Shown: positions 4,741 to 12,777 of the stretch, in pieces | How the letters are laid out: each line of letters opens with the position of its first letter | Numbering within the stretch: the first letter of the stretch is position 1 | Assembly (NCBI GenBank): GCA_023394015.1 | Contig: JAEXBL010000210.1 | Location: 1-16,288 of the forward strand | Reading direction: 5' to 3' | Length of the DNA stretch: 16,288 nt | Source: Pseudomonadota bacterium | Lineage (GTDB): Bacteria > Pseudomonadota > Gammaproteobacteria > Burkholderiales > Burkholderiaceae_C | Position numbers and translations under genes: made by a program | The notes under the pieces: generated by a model | What the model was told of the DNA's origin: nothing | Databases searched by the model: none | Seen by the model: the letters and a program-made list of their open reading frames with translations, nothing else

Positions 4741-6012
4741 TCACACGGCCACGGGTTGGTCGAGGTCGAATGCGCGGTGCAGGGCGCGCACGGCCAGTTC
4801 CATGTACTTCTCGTCGATGACGACGGAGGTCTTGATCTCGCTGGTGGAGATCATCATGATGTTGATGCCTTCCTCGCTCAGCACGCGGAACATCTTGCTG
4901 GCCACGCCGACGTGGCTGCGCATGCCGATGCCGACGATGCTGACCTTGCAGATGCGCGGGTCGCCGATCACGTCCTCGGCGCCCAGCGCGGGCAGGATCT
5001 TGTCCTTGAGCAGGTCCATCGTCTTGGCGTAGTCGTTGCGGTTGACGGTGAACGAGAAGTCGGTCTTGCCGTCCTTGCCGACGTTCTGGATGATCATGTC
5101 GACCTCGACGTTGGCGTCGGCCACGGCGCCCAGGATCTGGAAGGCAATGCCCGGCTTGTCGGGCACGCCCAGCACGGCGATCTTGGCCTCGTCGCGGTTG
5201 AAGGCAATGCCGGAAACAACGGCTTTTTCCATTTTTTCGTCTTCCTCGAAAGTGATCAGGGTGCCGGAGCGGGCCTCTTCGGCCAGATCGATGTCCCAGG
5301 GCGTGAAGCTGGACAGCACGCGCATGGGCACCTTGTACTTGCCGGCGAATTCGACCGAGCGGATCTGCAGCACCTTGCTGCCCAGGCTGGCCATCTCCAG
5401 CATTTCCTCGAAGCTGATGGTGGCCAGGCGCCGGGCCTCGGGCACGATGCGCGGGTCGGTGGTGTAGACGCCATCGTCGTCGGTGAAGATCAGCGCCTCG
5501 TCGGCCTTCAGCGCCGCGGCCACGGCCACGGCCGAGGTGTCGCTGCCGCCGCGGCCCAGGGTGGTGATGTTGTTGTGTTCGTCCACGCCCTGAAAGCCGG
5601 TGATGATGACCACCTTGCCCGCCTCCAGGTCGGCGCGCACGCGGGCGTCGTCGATGCTGTCGATGCGCGCGCGGGTGTAGGCGTTGCTGGTGCGGATGGG
5701 CACCTGCCAGCCGGCGTAGCTGACGGCGGGCTGGCCCTCGGCCTGCAGGGCGATGGCCAGCAGCGCCGACGAGGCCTGCTCGCCGGTGGCGGCCAGCATG
5801 TCCTGCTCGCGCCAGTAGTCGGGCGTCAGCCTGCCCGGCGCCAGCTCCTTGGCCAGGCCCAGCAGGCGATTGGTTTCGCCGCTCATGGCGCTGGGCACCA
5901 CCACCATCTGGTGGCCGGCGCGCGCCCATTTGGCCACGCGCTTGGCGACCTGCGCGATGCGCTCGGTGGAGCCCATCGAGGTGCCACCGTACTTGTGAAC
6001 GATCAATGCCAT
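4741..6012 (-). CDS. lysC: Aspartate kinase (423 aa)
   Basis: Phosphorylates L-aspartate with ATP, the first step toward lysine (via diaminopimelate), threonine, methionine and isoleucine; cytoplasmic. Kinase signatures are KYGGTS (residues 7-12), [14 protein letters not shown] (38-51), GRGGSDTS (153-160) and [13 protein letters not shown] (176-188). Two C-terminal ACT domains (about 275-340 and 355-420) include [13 protein letters not shown] and [15 protein letters not shown], the site of feedback control by lysine/threonine in this family. Length is normal for a monofunctional enzyme. The ATG at 6012 starts [10 protein letters not shown]; a clear Shine-Dalgarno is not seen. It follows tilS by 59 nt, so co-transcription is likely, and precedes tRNA-Ser. 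Confidence 0.96.
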   Translation of the reverse strand: MALIVHKYGGTSMGSTERIAQVAKRVAKWARAGHQMVVVPSAMSGETNRLLGLAKELAPGRLTPDYWREQDMLAATGEQASSALLAIALQAEGQPAVSYAGWQVPIRTSNAYTRARIDSIDDARVRADLEAGKVVIITGFQGVDEHNNITTLGRGGSDTSAVAVAAALKADEALIFTDDDGVYTTDPRIVPEARRLATISFEEMLEMASLGSKVLQIRSVEFAGKYKVPMRVLSSFTPWDIDLAEEARSGTLITFEEDEKMEKAVVSGIAFNRDEAKIAVLGVPDKPGIAFQILGAVADANVEVDMIIQNVGKDGKTDFSFTVNRNDYAKTMDLLKDKILPALGAEDVIGDPRICKVSIVGIGMRSHVGVASKMFRVLSEEGINIMMISTSEIKTSVVIDEKYMELAVRALHRAFDLDQPVAV

Positions 6013-6071
6013 GACTGTGTTTTTCTGCAAGTGCCGCCGCTTATGAGCTGTGCGGCGGGCAACTGCGCATT

Positions 6072-7094
6072 TTAGCCGCCGTGCGGCGGCGGATGGGCCG
6101 CGTCTTTCTGCCAGGCCAGCACCTCGCCCTGCCGCCGCAACGTGCCGGCGCCGACCTTCAGCGCGATGCGGTGGCCGCGCGTGGTGCAGGCGGCGATCTG
6201 CGCCAGCACCGCGTGCATCTGCGCCGTGCTGGCCGCGCCGCCCTGCTGCGCCAGCCAGTGGCGCAGCACATTGGTCTGGCGCGCGGGCGACAAGGCCTGC
6301 AGCGCGGCAATGCGCGGCGGCGTGCCGACCGCGGCCAGGTCCTGCGCCGCCAGTTCCTGCAGCAGCGCCTGTGCCTGCGCCGCATGGGCGGCGCTGCGCG
6401 CGAAGGTCGTGCGGAACTGAGGGAACGTGGCCTCCAGCGCCGGCAGCAGGCGCGCGCGGATGCGGTTGCGGGTGAAGCGCTCGTCGGTGTTGGTCGGGTC
6501 TTCGATCCAGCTTTCGCCCCGCGTGCGCAGCCAGTCGCGGATGGCCGGGCCCGGCACGGGCAGCAGCGGGCGCCAGAACGCCACGGCGCCGCGCTGCCAG
6601 CGCAGCGGCATGGCCGCCAGGCCGCCCAGCCCGGCGCCGCGCGACAGCGCCAGCAGCACGGTTTCCACCTGGTCGTCGGCATGCTGCGCGATCACTACGG
6701 TTTGAATAGCAGCCTGCGCAGGCTGCTCGAGCGCCAGGGCATCCAAAGCCTGGTAACGCGCGCGGCGCGCGGCGTCCTCCGGGCTGTCGCCTGGGCCCGC
6801 ACGGGCCTGCACGCGCCGCACCTGCAGCGGCACCCCCAGGCGCTGGCACAGGCGCACGCAATGGCGCTCGAAATCGTCGGCCGCCGCCTGCAGGCCATGG
6901 TGGATGTGCCAGGCCCGCACCTGCCCCGGCCAGCGCTCGGCGCAGGCCAGCAGCAGCGCGGTGGAATCGGCCCCGCCGCTGAGTGCCACCGCCAGCGGCA
7001 GCGCCGGCGCCTGCGCGGCAAACGCGGCCATGGCGCGGGCGATGGCGTCGTCGTCGGGCGAGGCGGGCGGCGGCGGTGACTGGCGACGGGTCAT
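6072..7094 (-). CDS. tilS: tRNA(Ile)-lysidine synthase (340 aa)
   Basis: Converts C34 of the CAU-anticodon tRNA-Ile to lysidine using lysine and ATP, switching it to read AUA. The N-terminal PP-loop ATPase is clear: SGGADS (39-44), HHG (65-67), RRARYQALD (110-118), HADDQVETVLL (138-148), GLGGLAAMPL (155-164) and WIEDPTN (196-202) followed by RNRIRARLLP. The middle substrate-binding domain is present; the C-terminal domain found in the longer E. coli-type enzyme appears to be missing. The start at 7094 (MTRRQ) is preferred to a GTG-type extension of 24 residues that reads poorly. A perfect 20-bp palindrome (6708-6727) lies just before the HADDQ motif in a stretch a few residues longer than I expect. 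Confidence 0.93.
   Translation of the reverse strand: MTRRQSPPPPASPDDDAIARAMAAFAAQAPALPLAVALSGGADSTALLLACAERWPGQVRAWHIHHGLQAAADDFERHCVRLCQRLGVPLQVRRVQARAGPGDSPEDAARRARYQALDALALEQPAQAAIQTVVIAQHADDQVETVLLALSRGAGLGGLAAMPLRWQRGAVAFWRPLLPVPGPAIRDWLRTRGESWIEDPTNTDERFTRNRIRARLLPALEATFPQFRTTFARSAAHAAQAQALLQELAAQDLAAVGTPPRIAALQALSPARQTNVLRHWLAQQGGAASTAQMHAVLAQIAACTTRGHRIALKVGAGTLRRQGEVLAWQKDAAHPPPHGG
6708..6727. repeat. 20-bp perfect palindrome inside tilS
   Basis: AGCAGCCTGCGCAGGCTGCT is its own reverse complement. It encodes part of LEQPAQAAIQT in TilS, a surface region preceding HADDQ. Comamonadaceae genomes carry short dispersed palindromic repeats containing GCTGCTATTCAAA-like text; this may be one that entered the gene in frame, but no second copy is seen in the window. 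Confidence 0.45.
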
Positions 7095-7197
7095 GGCTGC
7101 GCCGATGGTAAGGCGCCGGCCGGCGGTGTAACAAACCCCGCCCATGCGCGCGCCGCCACTTGTCATCCCCGGCGGCGCCCCTACGTTAAGAGGTTCA

Positions 7198-7214
7198 AGG
7201 CCGCGCCGCGGCCT
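7198..7214. promoter_or_regulatory. Palindrome in the leader of the ykvA-like gene
   Basis: AGGCCGCG-C-CGCGGCCT is a perfect 17-bp dyad ending 13 nt before the GGAGG ribosome binding site (7228-7232). It may be a leader hairpin or an operator. The divergent region 7095-7240 separates tilS from this gene, and I see no convincing -35/-10 pair in it. Confidence 0.3.
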
Positions 7215-7240
7215 GCACGAGTTGACCGGAGGTGCAAGCG

Positions 7241-7534
7241 ATGTGGAAACTGGGCCGAATCGTTGCGATGTTCCGCAAGGAGTTGCTGATGGCCTGGGCC
7301 GTGCTGCGCGATGCGCGCACGCCCGCCGCCGCCAAGCTGACCACGGTGCTGGCCATCCTCTACGTGATCAGCCCGGTCGATCTGGTGTCGGACTTCATCC
7401 CGGTGCTGGGCTGGATCGACGACGGCCTGATCGCCTACCTGCTGCTGCAGCTGGCCTTCAGGTTCCTGCCACCCGAGCTGTACGCGGCGCTGCGCGGCAA
7501 GGTGGCGTCGCGCTCCCGCCCGGTCGCGCGTTGA
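7241..7534 (+). CDS. YkvA family (DUF1232) small membrane protein (97 aa)
   Basis: The DUF1232 core is unmistakable: 'RDARTPAAAKLTTVLAILYVISPVDLVSDFIPVLGWIDDGLIAYLLLQLAFRFLPP', with the SPVDLVSDFIPVLGWIDD signature. Two hydrophobic segments (about 33-44 and 60-75) flank the conserved acidic loop, so it is probably an inner-membrane protein; biochemical function of the family is unknown. The ATG at 7241 has GGAGG at 7228-7232 with 8-nt spacing, better than the in-frame GTG at 7232. It is the only plus-strand gene in an otherwise minus-strand block and diverges from tilS; it converges with accA, with a heptamer-repeat region between. Confidence 0.88.
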   Translation: MWKLGRIVAMFRKELLMAWAVLRDARTPAAAKLTTVLAILYVISPVDLVSDFIPVLGWIDDGLIAYLLLQLAFRFLPPELYAALRGKVASRSRPVAR

Positions 7535-7537
7535 ACC

Positions 7538-7617
7538 TGGCGTTGAGCGGATTGGACCAGCCCCGTTGGGGCGCTCCAGCGACGCTCACGCTGAACACCC
7601 AACCCCCAACGCCGAAC
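7538..7617. repeat. Heptamer-repeat / palindromic element between ykvA-like gene and accA
   Basis: The convergent gap holds four adjacent 7-mers with period 7: GCTGAAC, ACCCAAC, CCCCAAC, GCCGAAC (7590-7617). They are preceded by GGCGTTGAGCG at about 7540 and a short dyad GCCCC-GTT-GGGGC (7560-7572). The text is closely related to the element inside the oxoprolinase gene at 15651-15722. It has no T-tract but might end both convergent transcripts through its hairpin. Confidence 0.6.
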
Positions 7618-7621
7618 CTCT

Positions 7622-8593
7622 TCAGGCCGCCTTGGTGTCGTTGAAGCGCCCGTAGCTCATCAGGCGCTCGTAGCGGCGGTCCAGCAGCTCTTTCACCTTC
7701 AGGTCGCTCACCTGGCGCCAGGCATCGCCCAGCGCGCGCTTGAGAAAGGCCGACATCTGCCGGTGGTCGCGGTGCGCGCCGCCCACCGGCTCGCTGACGA
7801 TCTTGTCGACCACGCCCAGCGCCTTCAGGCGGTGCGCGGTGATGCCCAGCGCCTCGGCGGCCTCCTGGGCCTTGTCGCTGGTCTTCCACAGGATCGAGGC
7901 GCAGCCCTCGGGGCTGATGACAGAGTAGATCGAGTACTGCAGCATCAGCACCTGGTCGGCCACGGCAATGGCCAGCGCACCGCCCGAGCCGCCCTCGCCG
8001 ATGATGGTGCTGATGATGGGCACCTCCAGTTGTGCCATCTCGTAGATGTTGCGGCCGATGGCCTCGGACTGGCCGCGCTCCTCGGCGTCGATACCCGGAA
8101 ACGCGCCCGGCGTGTCGACGAAGGTGAACACCGGCAGCTTGAACTTCTCGGCCGTCTTCATCAGCCGCAGCGCCTTGCGGTAGCCCTCGGGCCGCACCAT
8201 GCCGAAGTTGCGCGCGGTGCGCTCCTTGGTGTCGCGGCCCTTCTGGTGGCCGATCACCATGCAGGCGTTGCCGTTGAAGCGCGCCAGCCCGCCGACGATG
8301 CTCTGGTCGTCGGCAAAGTGGCGGTCGCCGTGCATCTCGACGAAGTCGGTGAAGCAGTCGCGCACGTAGTCCAGCGTGTACGGGCGCTCCGCATGCCGGG
8401 CGATCTTGGTGATCTGCCAGGGCGTCAGGTCGGAATAAATGTCCTTGGTGAGCTGACGGCTCTTCTTGTCGAGCTGGTCGATCTCTTCGCTGATGTCGAC
8501 CGCGCTCTCGTTCTGCACGTAGCGCAGCTCTTCGATCTTGTTTTCCAGCTCCGCGATCGGCTGCTCGAAATCAAGAAAGGTTCGTTTGGCCAA
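7622..8593 (-). CDS. accA: Acetyl-CoA carboxylase carboxyltransferase subunit alpha (323 aa)
   Basis: Forms the carboxyltransferase with AccD, transferring CO2 from carboxybiotin to acetyl-CoA to give malonyl-CoA for fatty acid synthesis. The full-length family pattern is present: [19 protein letters not shown] at the start, [72 protein letters not shown] and [15 protein letters not shown]. The start codon is TTG at 8593, supported by a perfect AAGGAG (8605-8600 on the minus strand) 6 nt upstream; no ATG fits the conserved N-terminus. It lies 53 nt downstream of the glycosylase gene in the same direction, suggesting a cysS-alkA-accA transcript. Confidence 0.96.
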   Translation of the reverse strand: MAKRTFLDFEQPIAELENKIEELRYVQNESAVDISEEIDQLDKKSRQLTKDIYSDLTPWQITKIARHAERPYTLDYVRDCFTDFVEMHGDRHFADDQSIVGGLARFNGNACMVIGHQKGRDTKERTARNFGMVRPEGYRKALRLMKTAEKFKLPVFTFVDTPGAFPGIDAEERGQSEAIGRNIYEMAQLEVPIISTIIGEGGSGGALAIAVADQVLMLQYSIYSVISPEGCASILWKTSDKAQEAAEALGITAHRLKALGVVDKIVSEPVGGAHRDHRQMSAFLKRALGDAWRQVSDLKVKELLDRRYERLMSYGRFNDTKAA

Positions 8594-8646
8594 GATGGGC
8601 TCCTTGGGTTCGAAACACCCGGCGATGTTACCGGATGTGCATCATG

Positions 8647-9297
8647 TCAATACGCCACCGGCGTCGGCTCCAGCGAGCGCCACATGTACCAGGTGGCCAC
8701 GCTGCGCCAGGGCGCCCAGGCCTCGGCCACCTCGCGCGCCTCGATGCGGCTGACCGGCTCGCCCGAGAAGTAGTTCAGGCTGATGCCCTTGATCAGCCCC
8801 ACGTCGTCCAGCGGCAGCACGTTGGGCCGCAGCAGGTGGAACATCAGGAACATCTCGGCCGTCCAGCGGCCGATGCCGCGGATGGCGACCAGCTCGGTGA
8901 TGATGTCCTCGTCGTCCATCTGCCGCCACTGGCCCACGCGCAGACGCCCGCTGTCGAAGTGCAGCGCCAGGTCCACCAGGTACTCGACCTTGCGCGCCGA
9001 CAGGCCGGCGGCGCGCATGTCGTCCACCTTCAGCTTGAGCACCGCCGCCGGCGACATGCGCCGGGGCAGCGCCTCGAAGCGGTTCCACACCGACTGCGCC
9101 GCCTTCACCGAGATCTGCTGGCCGACGATGGAGCGCGCCAGCGTCACGAAGGCATCGCCGCGCGACTCCAGGCAGGCGTCGCCAAAGCGCGGGATCAGGC
9201 GCTTCATCACCCGGTCGCGCCGCGCCAGGTGCTCGCAGGCATCGGCCCAGAAATCGGGCGTGATGACCTCGACGACTGTTTTTTTTGCAGTTGCCAC
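8647..9297 (-). CDS. DNA-3-methyladenine glycosylase II, AlkA-type HhH-GPD (216 aa)
   Basis: Base excision repair enzyme that removes alkylated purines such as 3-methyladenine. The HhH-GPD fold is visible: SIVGQQISVKAAQSVWNRF (56-74), AAGLSARKVEYLVDLA (96-111), the helix-hairpin-helix AIRGIGRWTAEMFLMF (138-153) and LPLDDVGL (161-168), whose second Asp (about 165) is the expected catalytic residue. The C-terminal WAPWRSVATWYMWRSL is typical of short bacterial AlkA-like enzymes without the Ada-type N-terminal domain. The start codon is GTG (9297-9295), followed within five codons by an A8 run. It lies between cysS (45 nt upstream) and accA. Confidence 0.92.
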   Translation of the reverse strand: MATAKKTVVEVITPDFWADACEHLARRDRVMKRLIPRFGDACLESRGDAFVTLARSIVGQQISVKAAQSVWNRFEALPRRMSPAAVLKLKVDDMRAAGLSARKVEYLVDLALHFDSGRLRVGQWRQMDDEDIITELVAIRGIGRWTAEMFLMFHLLRPNVLPLDDVGLIKGISLNYFSGEPVSRIEAREVAEAWAPWRSVATWYMWRSLEPTPVAY

Positions 9298-9342
9298 CGC
9301 TTTACCAGCCTGCGCCAGTGGCCCAAAACACCATCAAGCCGC

Positions 9343-10719
9343 TCACTGCGCCGCCTCCCAGGTGGTGCCGCCGGGCGAATCCTTGAGCACGATGCCGGCG
9401 GCCAGCAGCTCGGCGCGGATGCGGTCGGCCTCGGCGAAATCCCTGGCCTGCTTGGCGGCGGCACGGGCCTCGATCCGGGCCTGGATGGCCGCCTCATCCA
9501 GCGTGCTGCCGGCGCGCAGAAAGGCCTTGGGGTCGCCTTGCAGCAGGCCCAGCACACGCCCCAGGCTTTTCAGCAGGCCGGCGTCCTGCGCGCGGCGCGT
9601 GCGGTTGACCTCGCTGGCCAGCTCGAACAGCACCGCCACCGCCTCGGGCGTGCCGAAGTCCTCGTCCATGGCGGCCTTGAAGCGCGCCGCGTAGGCGTTG
9701 GCCCAGTCGATCTCCACCGGCTCGGCGGGCACCGCATCGAGCGCGGTGTACAGGCGCTTGAGCGCCGCGCGTGCGTCCTGCAGGTGCACGTCGCTGTAGT
9801 TCAGCGGGCTGCGGTAGTGGCTGCGCACGATGAAGAAGCGGATGGTCTCGGCGTCGAACTGCTCCAGCACCTCGCGGATGGTGAAGAAGTTGCCGAGCGA
9901 CTTCGACATCTTCTCGTTGTCGATGTTGACGAAGCCGTTGTGCATCCACACCCGGGCCAGCGGCACGCCGTTGGCGCCCTCGCTTTGGGCGATCTCGTTT
10001 TCGTGGTGGGGAAACTGCAGGTCGGCCCCGCCGCCGTGGATGTCGAAGGTGTCGCCCAGCAGCGCGCAACTCATGGCCGAGCATTCGATGTGCCAGCCGG
10101 GGCGGCCCAGGCCATAGGGGCTGTCCCACTTGGCGCCTTCGGGCTCGGTGGGCTTGGCGGATTTCCACAGCACGAAGTCGAGCGGGTCGCCCTTGCCCTC
10201 GGCCACGGCCACGCGCTCGCCGGCCTGCAGCTCGTCCAGCGACTTGCCCGACAGCTTGCCGTAGCCGGGAAAGCGCCGCACGGCGTAGTTCACGTCGCCG
10301 TTGTCCGCCTGGTAGGCCAGGCCCTTGTCCTTGAGCTTGCCGACGATGTCCAGCATCTGCGGCACGTAGTCGGTGGCGCGCGGGTCGTGCGTGGGGCGCT
10401 CGATGCCCAGCGCGTCGAAGTCGCGGTACATCTCGGCAATCATGCGGTCGGTGAGCTGGCGGATGGTTTCGCCGTTGTCCAGCGCGCGGCGGATGATCTT
10501 GTCCTCAATGTCGGTGATGTTGCGCACGAAGGTCACGCGGTAGCCGCTGGCCTTGAGCCAGCGCTGCGCCACGTCGAAGGCCACGGCCGAGCGGGCGTGG
10601 CCGATGTGGCACAGGTCGTACACGGTGATGCCGCACACGTACATGCGCACGTGCCCCGGCTCGATGGGAGAAAAATCAACCAGCCCACGCGACAGCGTGT
10701 TGTAGATGCGCAAGGTCAT
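9343..10719 (-). CDS. cysS: Cysteinyl-tRNA synthetase (458 aa)
   Basis: Class I aminoacyl-tRNA synthetase that charges tRNA-Cys; cytoplasmic monomer. The Rossmann catalytic core has the HIGH motif (38-41, in [12 protein letters not shown]) and KMSKS (270-274, [13 protein letters not shown]). Zinc ligands are in place: Cys29 (MYVCGIT), Cys213 (WHIECSAMS), His238 and Glu242 (FPHHENE). The C-terminal helical domain recognises the tRNA. Length fits the family. The ATG at 10719 (MTLRIYNTL) is the conserved start; the 22-residue upstream extension of the frame is not. It diverges from the TPR gene across 10720-10910. Confidence 0.97.
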   Translation of the reverse strand: MTLRIYNTLSRGLVDFSPIEPGHVRMYVCGITVYDLCHIGHARSAVAFDVAQRWLKASGYRVTFVRNITDIEDKIIRRALDNGETIRQLTDRMIAEMYRDFDALGIERPTHDPRATDYVPQMLDIVGKLKDKGLAYQADNGDVNYAVRRFPGYGKLSGKSLDELQAGERVAVAEGKGDPLDFVLWKSAKPTEPEGAKWDSPYGLGRPGWHIECSAMSCALLGDTFDIHGGGADLQFPHHENEIAQSEGANGVPLARVWMHNGFVNIDNEKMSKSLGNFFTIREVLEQFDAETIRFFIVRSHYRSPLNYSDVHLQDARAALKRLYTALDAVPAEPVEIDWANAYAARFKAAMDEDFGTPEAVAVLFELASEVNRTRRAQDAGLLKSLGRVLGLLQGDPKAFLRAGSTLDEAAIQARIEARAAAKQARDFAEADRIRAELLAAGIVLKDSPGGTTWEAAQ

Positions 10720-10840
10720 GGAAAGCGGAAAAAAGGGGCCGGCGAACTGCGAATCAAGAATCGGATCGACAGGTTCGGGCGGCAACGACAGCGTTGTGGC
10801 GTGGCAGGGCGCGGTGCCCGGCGGTGCAGGGCCGCTTGGC

Positions 10841-10846
10841 TACAAT
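10841..10846 (+). promoter_or_regulatory. Candidate -10 box for the TPR-ppiA run
   Basis: TACAAT in the context CTTGGCTACAAT lies in the cysS/TPR divergent region, 64 nt before the TPR start. A consensus -35 hexamer is not evident at 17-bp spacing. A further dyad CAACG-ACAG-CGTTG lies upstream near 10785-10798. Confidence 0.4.
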
Positions 10847-10858
10847 GCCCCGCAGTAT

Positions 10859-10895
10859 AAGACGCGCTCCCCGCTGCGGGCCCGGCGCGTCTTTT
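10859..10895 (+). terminator. Leader terminator-like hairpin before the TPR gene
   Basis: AAGACGCGC (10859-10867) pairs perfectly with GCGCGTCTT (10885-10893), with an inner CCCGC-T-GCGGG stem and a short T-run to 10895. It lies between the candidate -10 box and the TPR start codon, so it could attenuate transcription, or terminate transcripts arriving from upstream. On the minus strand it ends in TTA rather than a T-run. Confidence 0.55.
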
Positions 10896-10910
10896 CACCA
10901 TCGCCCTGGC

Positions 10911-11456
10911 ATGAACCTCCCCCGCTTTTCATTGACGGCCCCGTTCCGCGCGCTGGCGCTGGCCGGCGCCCTGCTGCTGCCCGCCACCGCGGCGCTGGCC
11001 GACGAGTACGCCGAGGTGCAGCGCCTGCAGCAAGACGGCCAGACCGCCGCCGCCCTGGAACGCGCCGACCGCTACATCGCCGCCCACCCGCGCGATCCGC
11101 AAATGCGCTTCGTCAAGGCTGGCGTGCTGAGCGCCAGCGGACAGGCGGCCGAGGCCGAGGAGCTGCTGCTGCTGCTCACGCGCGACTACCCCGAGTTGCC
11201 CGAGCCCTGGAACAACCTGGCCGTGCTGCACGCCGGCCGCGGCGAGCTCGACAAGGCCGACGAAGCCCTGCAGGCCGCGCTGCGCATCAACCCCGCCTAC
11301 GCCACCGCGCTGGAGAACCTGGGCGATGTGCGCACGCGCCAGGCCGCCGAGGCCTACCAGCGCGCGCGCCAGCTCGACCCGGCCAACACCCGCCTGGCGC
11401 CCAAGATCGAGGCCTTGCGCGGCGCCCTGGGCGCACCGGGCCAGCCCGGCGGCTGA
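10911..11456 (+). CDS. Periplasmic tetratricopeptide repeat protein (181 aa)
   Basis: A signal peptide is visible: MNLPRFSLTAPFRALALAGALLLPATAALA with cleavage before DEYAEV. After it come TPR helices: AEVQRLQQDGQTAAALERADRYIAAHPRDPQMRF, GVLSASGQAAEAEELLLLLTRDYPELPEPWNNLAVLHAGRGELDKADEALQAALRINPAYATALENLGDV and AAEAYQRARQLDPANTR. This matches three to four repeats, so a periplasmic protein-protein adaptor is likely; the partner is unknown. The ATG at 10911 is chosen because it begins the signal peptide. It precedes two cyclophilin genes, suggesting a folding-related context, but a 90-nt gap separates it from ppiA. Confidence 0.87.
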   Translation: MNLPRFSLTAPFRALALAGALLLPATAALADEYAEVQRLQQDGQTAAALERADRYIAAHPRDPQMRFVKAGVLSASGQAAEAEELLLLLTRDYPELPEPWNNLAVLHAGRGELDKADEALQAALRINPAYATALENLGDVRTRQAAEAYQRARQLDPANTRLAPKIEALRGALGAPGQPGG

Positions 11457-11546
11457 GCGGCGCGGCCCGCCCGCGCCAGGGAACTTGCGGCGCAGCCGCC
11501 GGCACCAAATCACTTTCCACACCGCCTGCTTCAGGAGTTGCGTTTC

Positions 11547-12227
11547 ATGATCGTTTCAAGAAGAACACTGGCCCGCCTGGCCACCACCCTGGCCGCCACC
11601 GCCGCGCTGGGCACTGCCCTGCCCGCCTTCGCCGCCGACCCGCGCGTGAAGTTCGTCACCAGCGAGGGCGAATTCGTGGTCGAGGTCTACCCCGACAAGG
11701 CGCCCAAGACGGTGGAGAACTTCCTGCAATACGTCAAGGATAAGCACTACGACGGCACCATCTTCCACCGCGTCATCCAGAGCTTCATGGTGCAGGGCGG
11801 CGGCTACGACAAGGACTACAAGCAGAAGCCCACCCGCGCCTCGATCAAGCACGAGGGCCGCGAGGCGCTGGCCAAGGGCCTGAAGAACGCGCCCGGCACC
11901 ATCGCCATGGCGCGCACGGGCGATCCGCATTCGGCCACCTCGCAGTTCTTCATCAACGTGGTTGACAACAGCCGGCTCGACCCGGTGATCCTGCCGCCGG
12001 GCGACCCGGTGACCTTCGAGTTCCAGGGCCAGGTGCAAAAGGACATTCCGCGCAAGAACGTCGAGAACCACCCCGCGCTGTACGGCTACACCGTGTTCGG
12101 CAAGGTGGTCAGCGGCATGGACACTGTGGAGAAAATCCGCAACGCGCCCACCGGCTCCGGCGGCCCTTTCCCCACCGATGCGCCGCAGAAGATGGTGGTG
12201 ATCCAATCGGCCACCCTGGTCAAGTAA
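11547..12227 (+). CDS. ppiA: Periplasmic cyclophilin-type peptidyl-prolyl isomerase (226 aa)
   Basis: Catalyses cis-trans isomerisation of prolyl bonds of exported proteins. An N-terminal signal peptide ends at LPAFA-ADPRV. The cyclophilin core shows TSEGEFVVEVYPDKAPKTVENFLQYV, YDGTIFHRVIQSFMVQGGGY (catalytic FHR), GTIAMARTGDPHSATSQFFINVVDN and YTVFGKVVSGMDTVEKI. A loop KPTRASIKHEGREALAKGLKN and a longer ILPPGDPVTFEFQGQVQKDIPRKNVENHP insertion are family variations. The ATG at 11547 has AGGAG (11533-11537) upstream; the in-frame TTG at 11538 is too close. The n-region SRRTLARL contains a twin arginine, though the rest looks like an ordinary Sec signal. It is followed by ppiB after 18 nt. Confidence 0.93.
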   Translation: MIVSRRTLARLATTLAATAALGTALPAFAADPRVKFVTSEGEFVVEVYPDKAPKTVENFLQYVKDKHYDGTIFHRVIQSFMVQGGGYDKDYKQKPTRASIKHEGREALAKGLKNAPGTIAMARTGDPHSATSQFFINVVDNSRLDPVILPPGDPVTFEFQGQVQKDIPRKNVENHPALYGYTVFGKVVSGMDTVEKIRNAPTGSGGPFPTDAPQKMVVIQSATLVK

Positions 12228-12245
12228 ACCCTGGAAAAAAGCGAA

Positions 12246-12755
12246 ATGAGCAACCCCCAAGTCGAACTGCACATTGCCGGCCACGGCGTCATCACGCTGG
12301 AGCTGGATGAAGCCAAGGCGCCCAAGTCGGTCGCCAACTTCCTGGCCTACGTTAAGGCCGGCCACTACGACAACACGGTGTTCCACCGCGTGATCAAGAA
12401 CTTCATGATCCCGGGCGGCGGCATCGAGCCCGGCATGAAGCAAAAGCCCACCCAGGCGCCCGTCGCCAACGAGGCCGACAACGGCCTGAAGAACGACCAA
12501 TACACCGTGGCCATGGCCCGCACCAGCGATCCGCACTCGGCCACGGCGCAGTTCTTCATCAATACCGTCGACAACGACTTCCTGAACTTCAGCGCCCCCA
12601 CCGCGCAGGGCTGGGGCTACGCCGTGTTCGGCAAGGTGGTGCAGGGCCAGGAGGTGGTGGACGCCATCAAGGCCGTGCCGACCACGCGCAAGGGCTTCCA
12701 CGACGACGTGCCGCGTGACGACGTGGTGATCGAGAAGGCGGTTGCCCTCGGCTGA
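12246..12755 (+). CDS. ppiB: Cytoplasmic cyclophilin-type peptidyl-prolyl isomerase (169 aa)
   Basis: A prolyl isomerase without a signal peptide, hence cytoplasmic. The domain spans nearly the whole length: [50 protein letters not shown] with the catalytic [28 protein letters not shown], and [19 protein letters not shown]. It is clearly paralogous to the upstream gene but lacks its insertions. The 18-nt gap from ppiA suggests one transcript, and the weak ribosome binding site GGAAAAAAG precedes the ATG at 12246. It is followed by lpxH after 22 nt. Confidence 0.95.
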   Translation: MSNPQVELHIAGHGVITLELDEAKAPKSVANFLAYVKAGHYDNTVFHRVIKNFMIPGGGIEPGMKQKPTQAPVANEADNGLKNDQYTVAMARTSDPHSATAQFFINTVDNDFLNFSAPTAQGWGYAVFGKVVQGQEVVDAIKAVPTTRKGFHDDVPRDDVVIEKAVALG

Positions 12756-12777
12756 GGGCCGCGGCGCCGCCCCCGCC

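Noticed and set aside
4756..6075. 439-residue open frame on the plus strand across lysC
   Set aside because: Shadow of lysC; rich in H, D, V and G repeats as expected for the complement of GC-rich codons.
4741..7134. A 797-residue frame suggesting a fusion upstream of aspartate kinase
   Set aside because: The upstream part is a shadow of tilS in another frame; the conserved start [10 protein letters not shown] at 6012 and intact tilS show two separate genes.
9271..9297. A8 tract at the glycosylase start as a phase-variable switch
   Set aside because: Eight A residues is short for contingency loci, and a repair gene is not a usual target; the run simply encodes two lysines and part of a threonine codon.
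8635..10860. 741-residue open frame on the plus strand
   Set aside because: It is antisense to the glycosylase and cysS genes, which have full conserved motifs; the His/Val/Ala/Gly-rich translation is typical of a shadow frame in GC-rich DNA.
11547..12755. ppiA-ppiB pair as a recent duplication
   Set aside because: The two are diverged and correspond to the standard periplasmic and cytoplasmic cyclophilins found adjacent in many betaproteobacteria.
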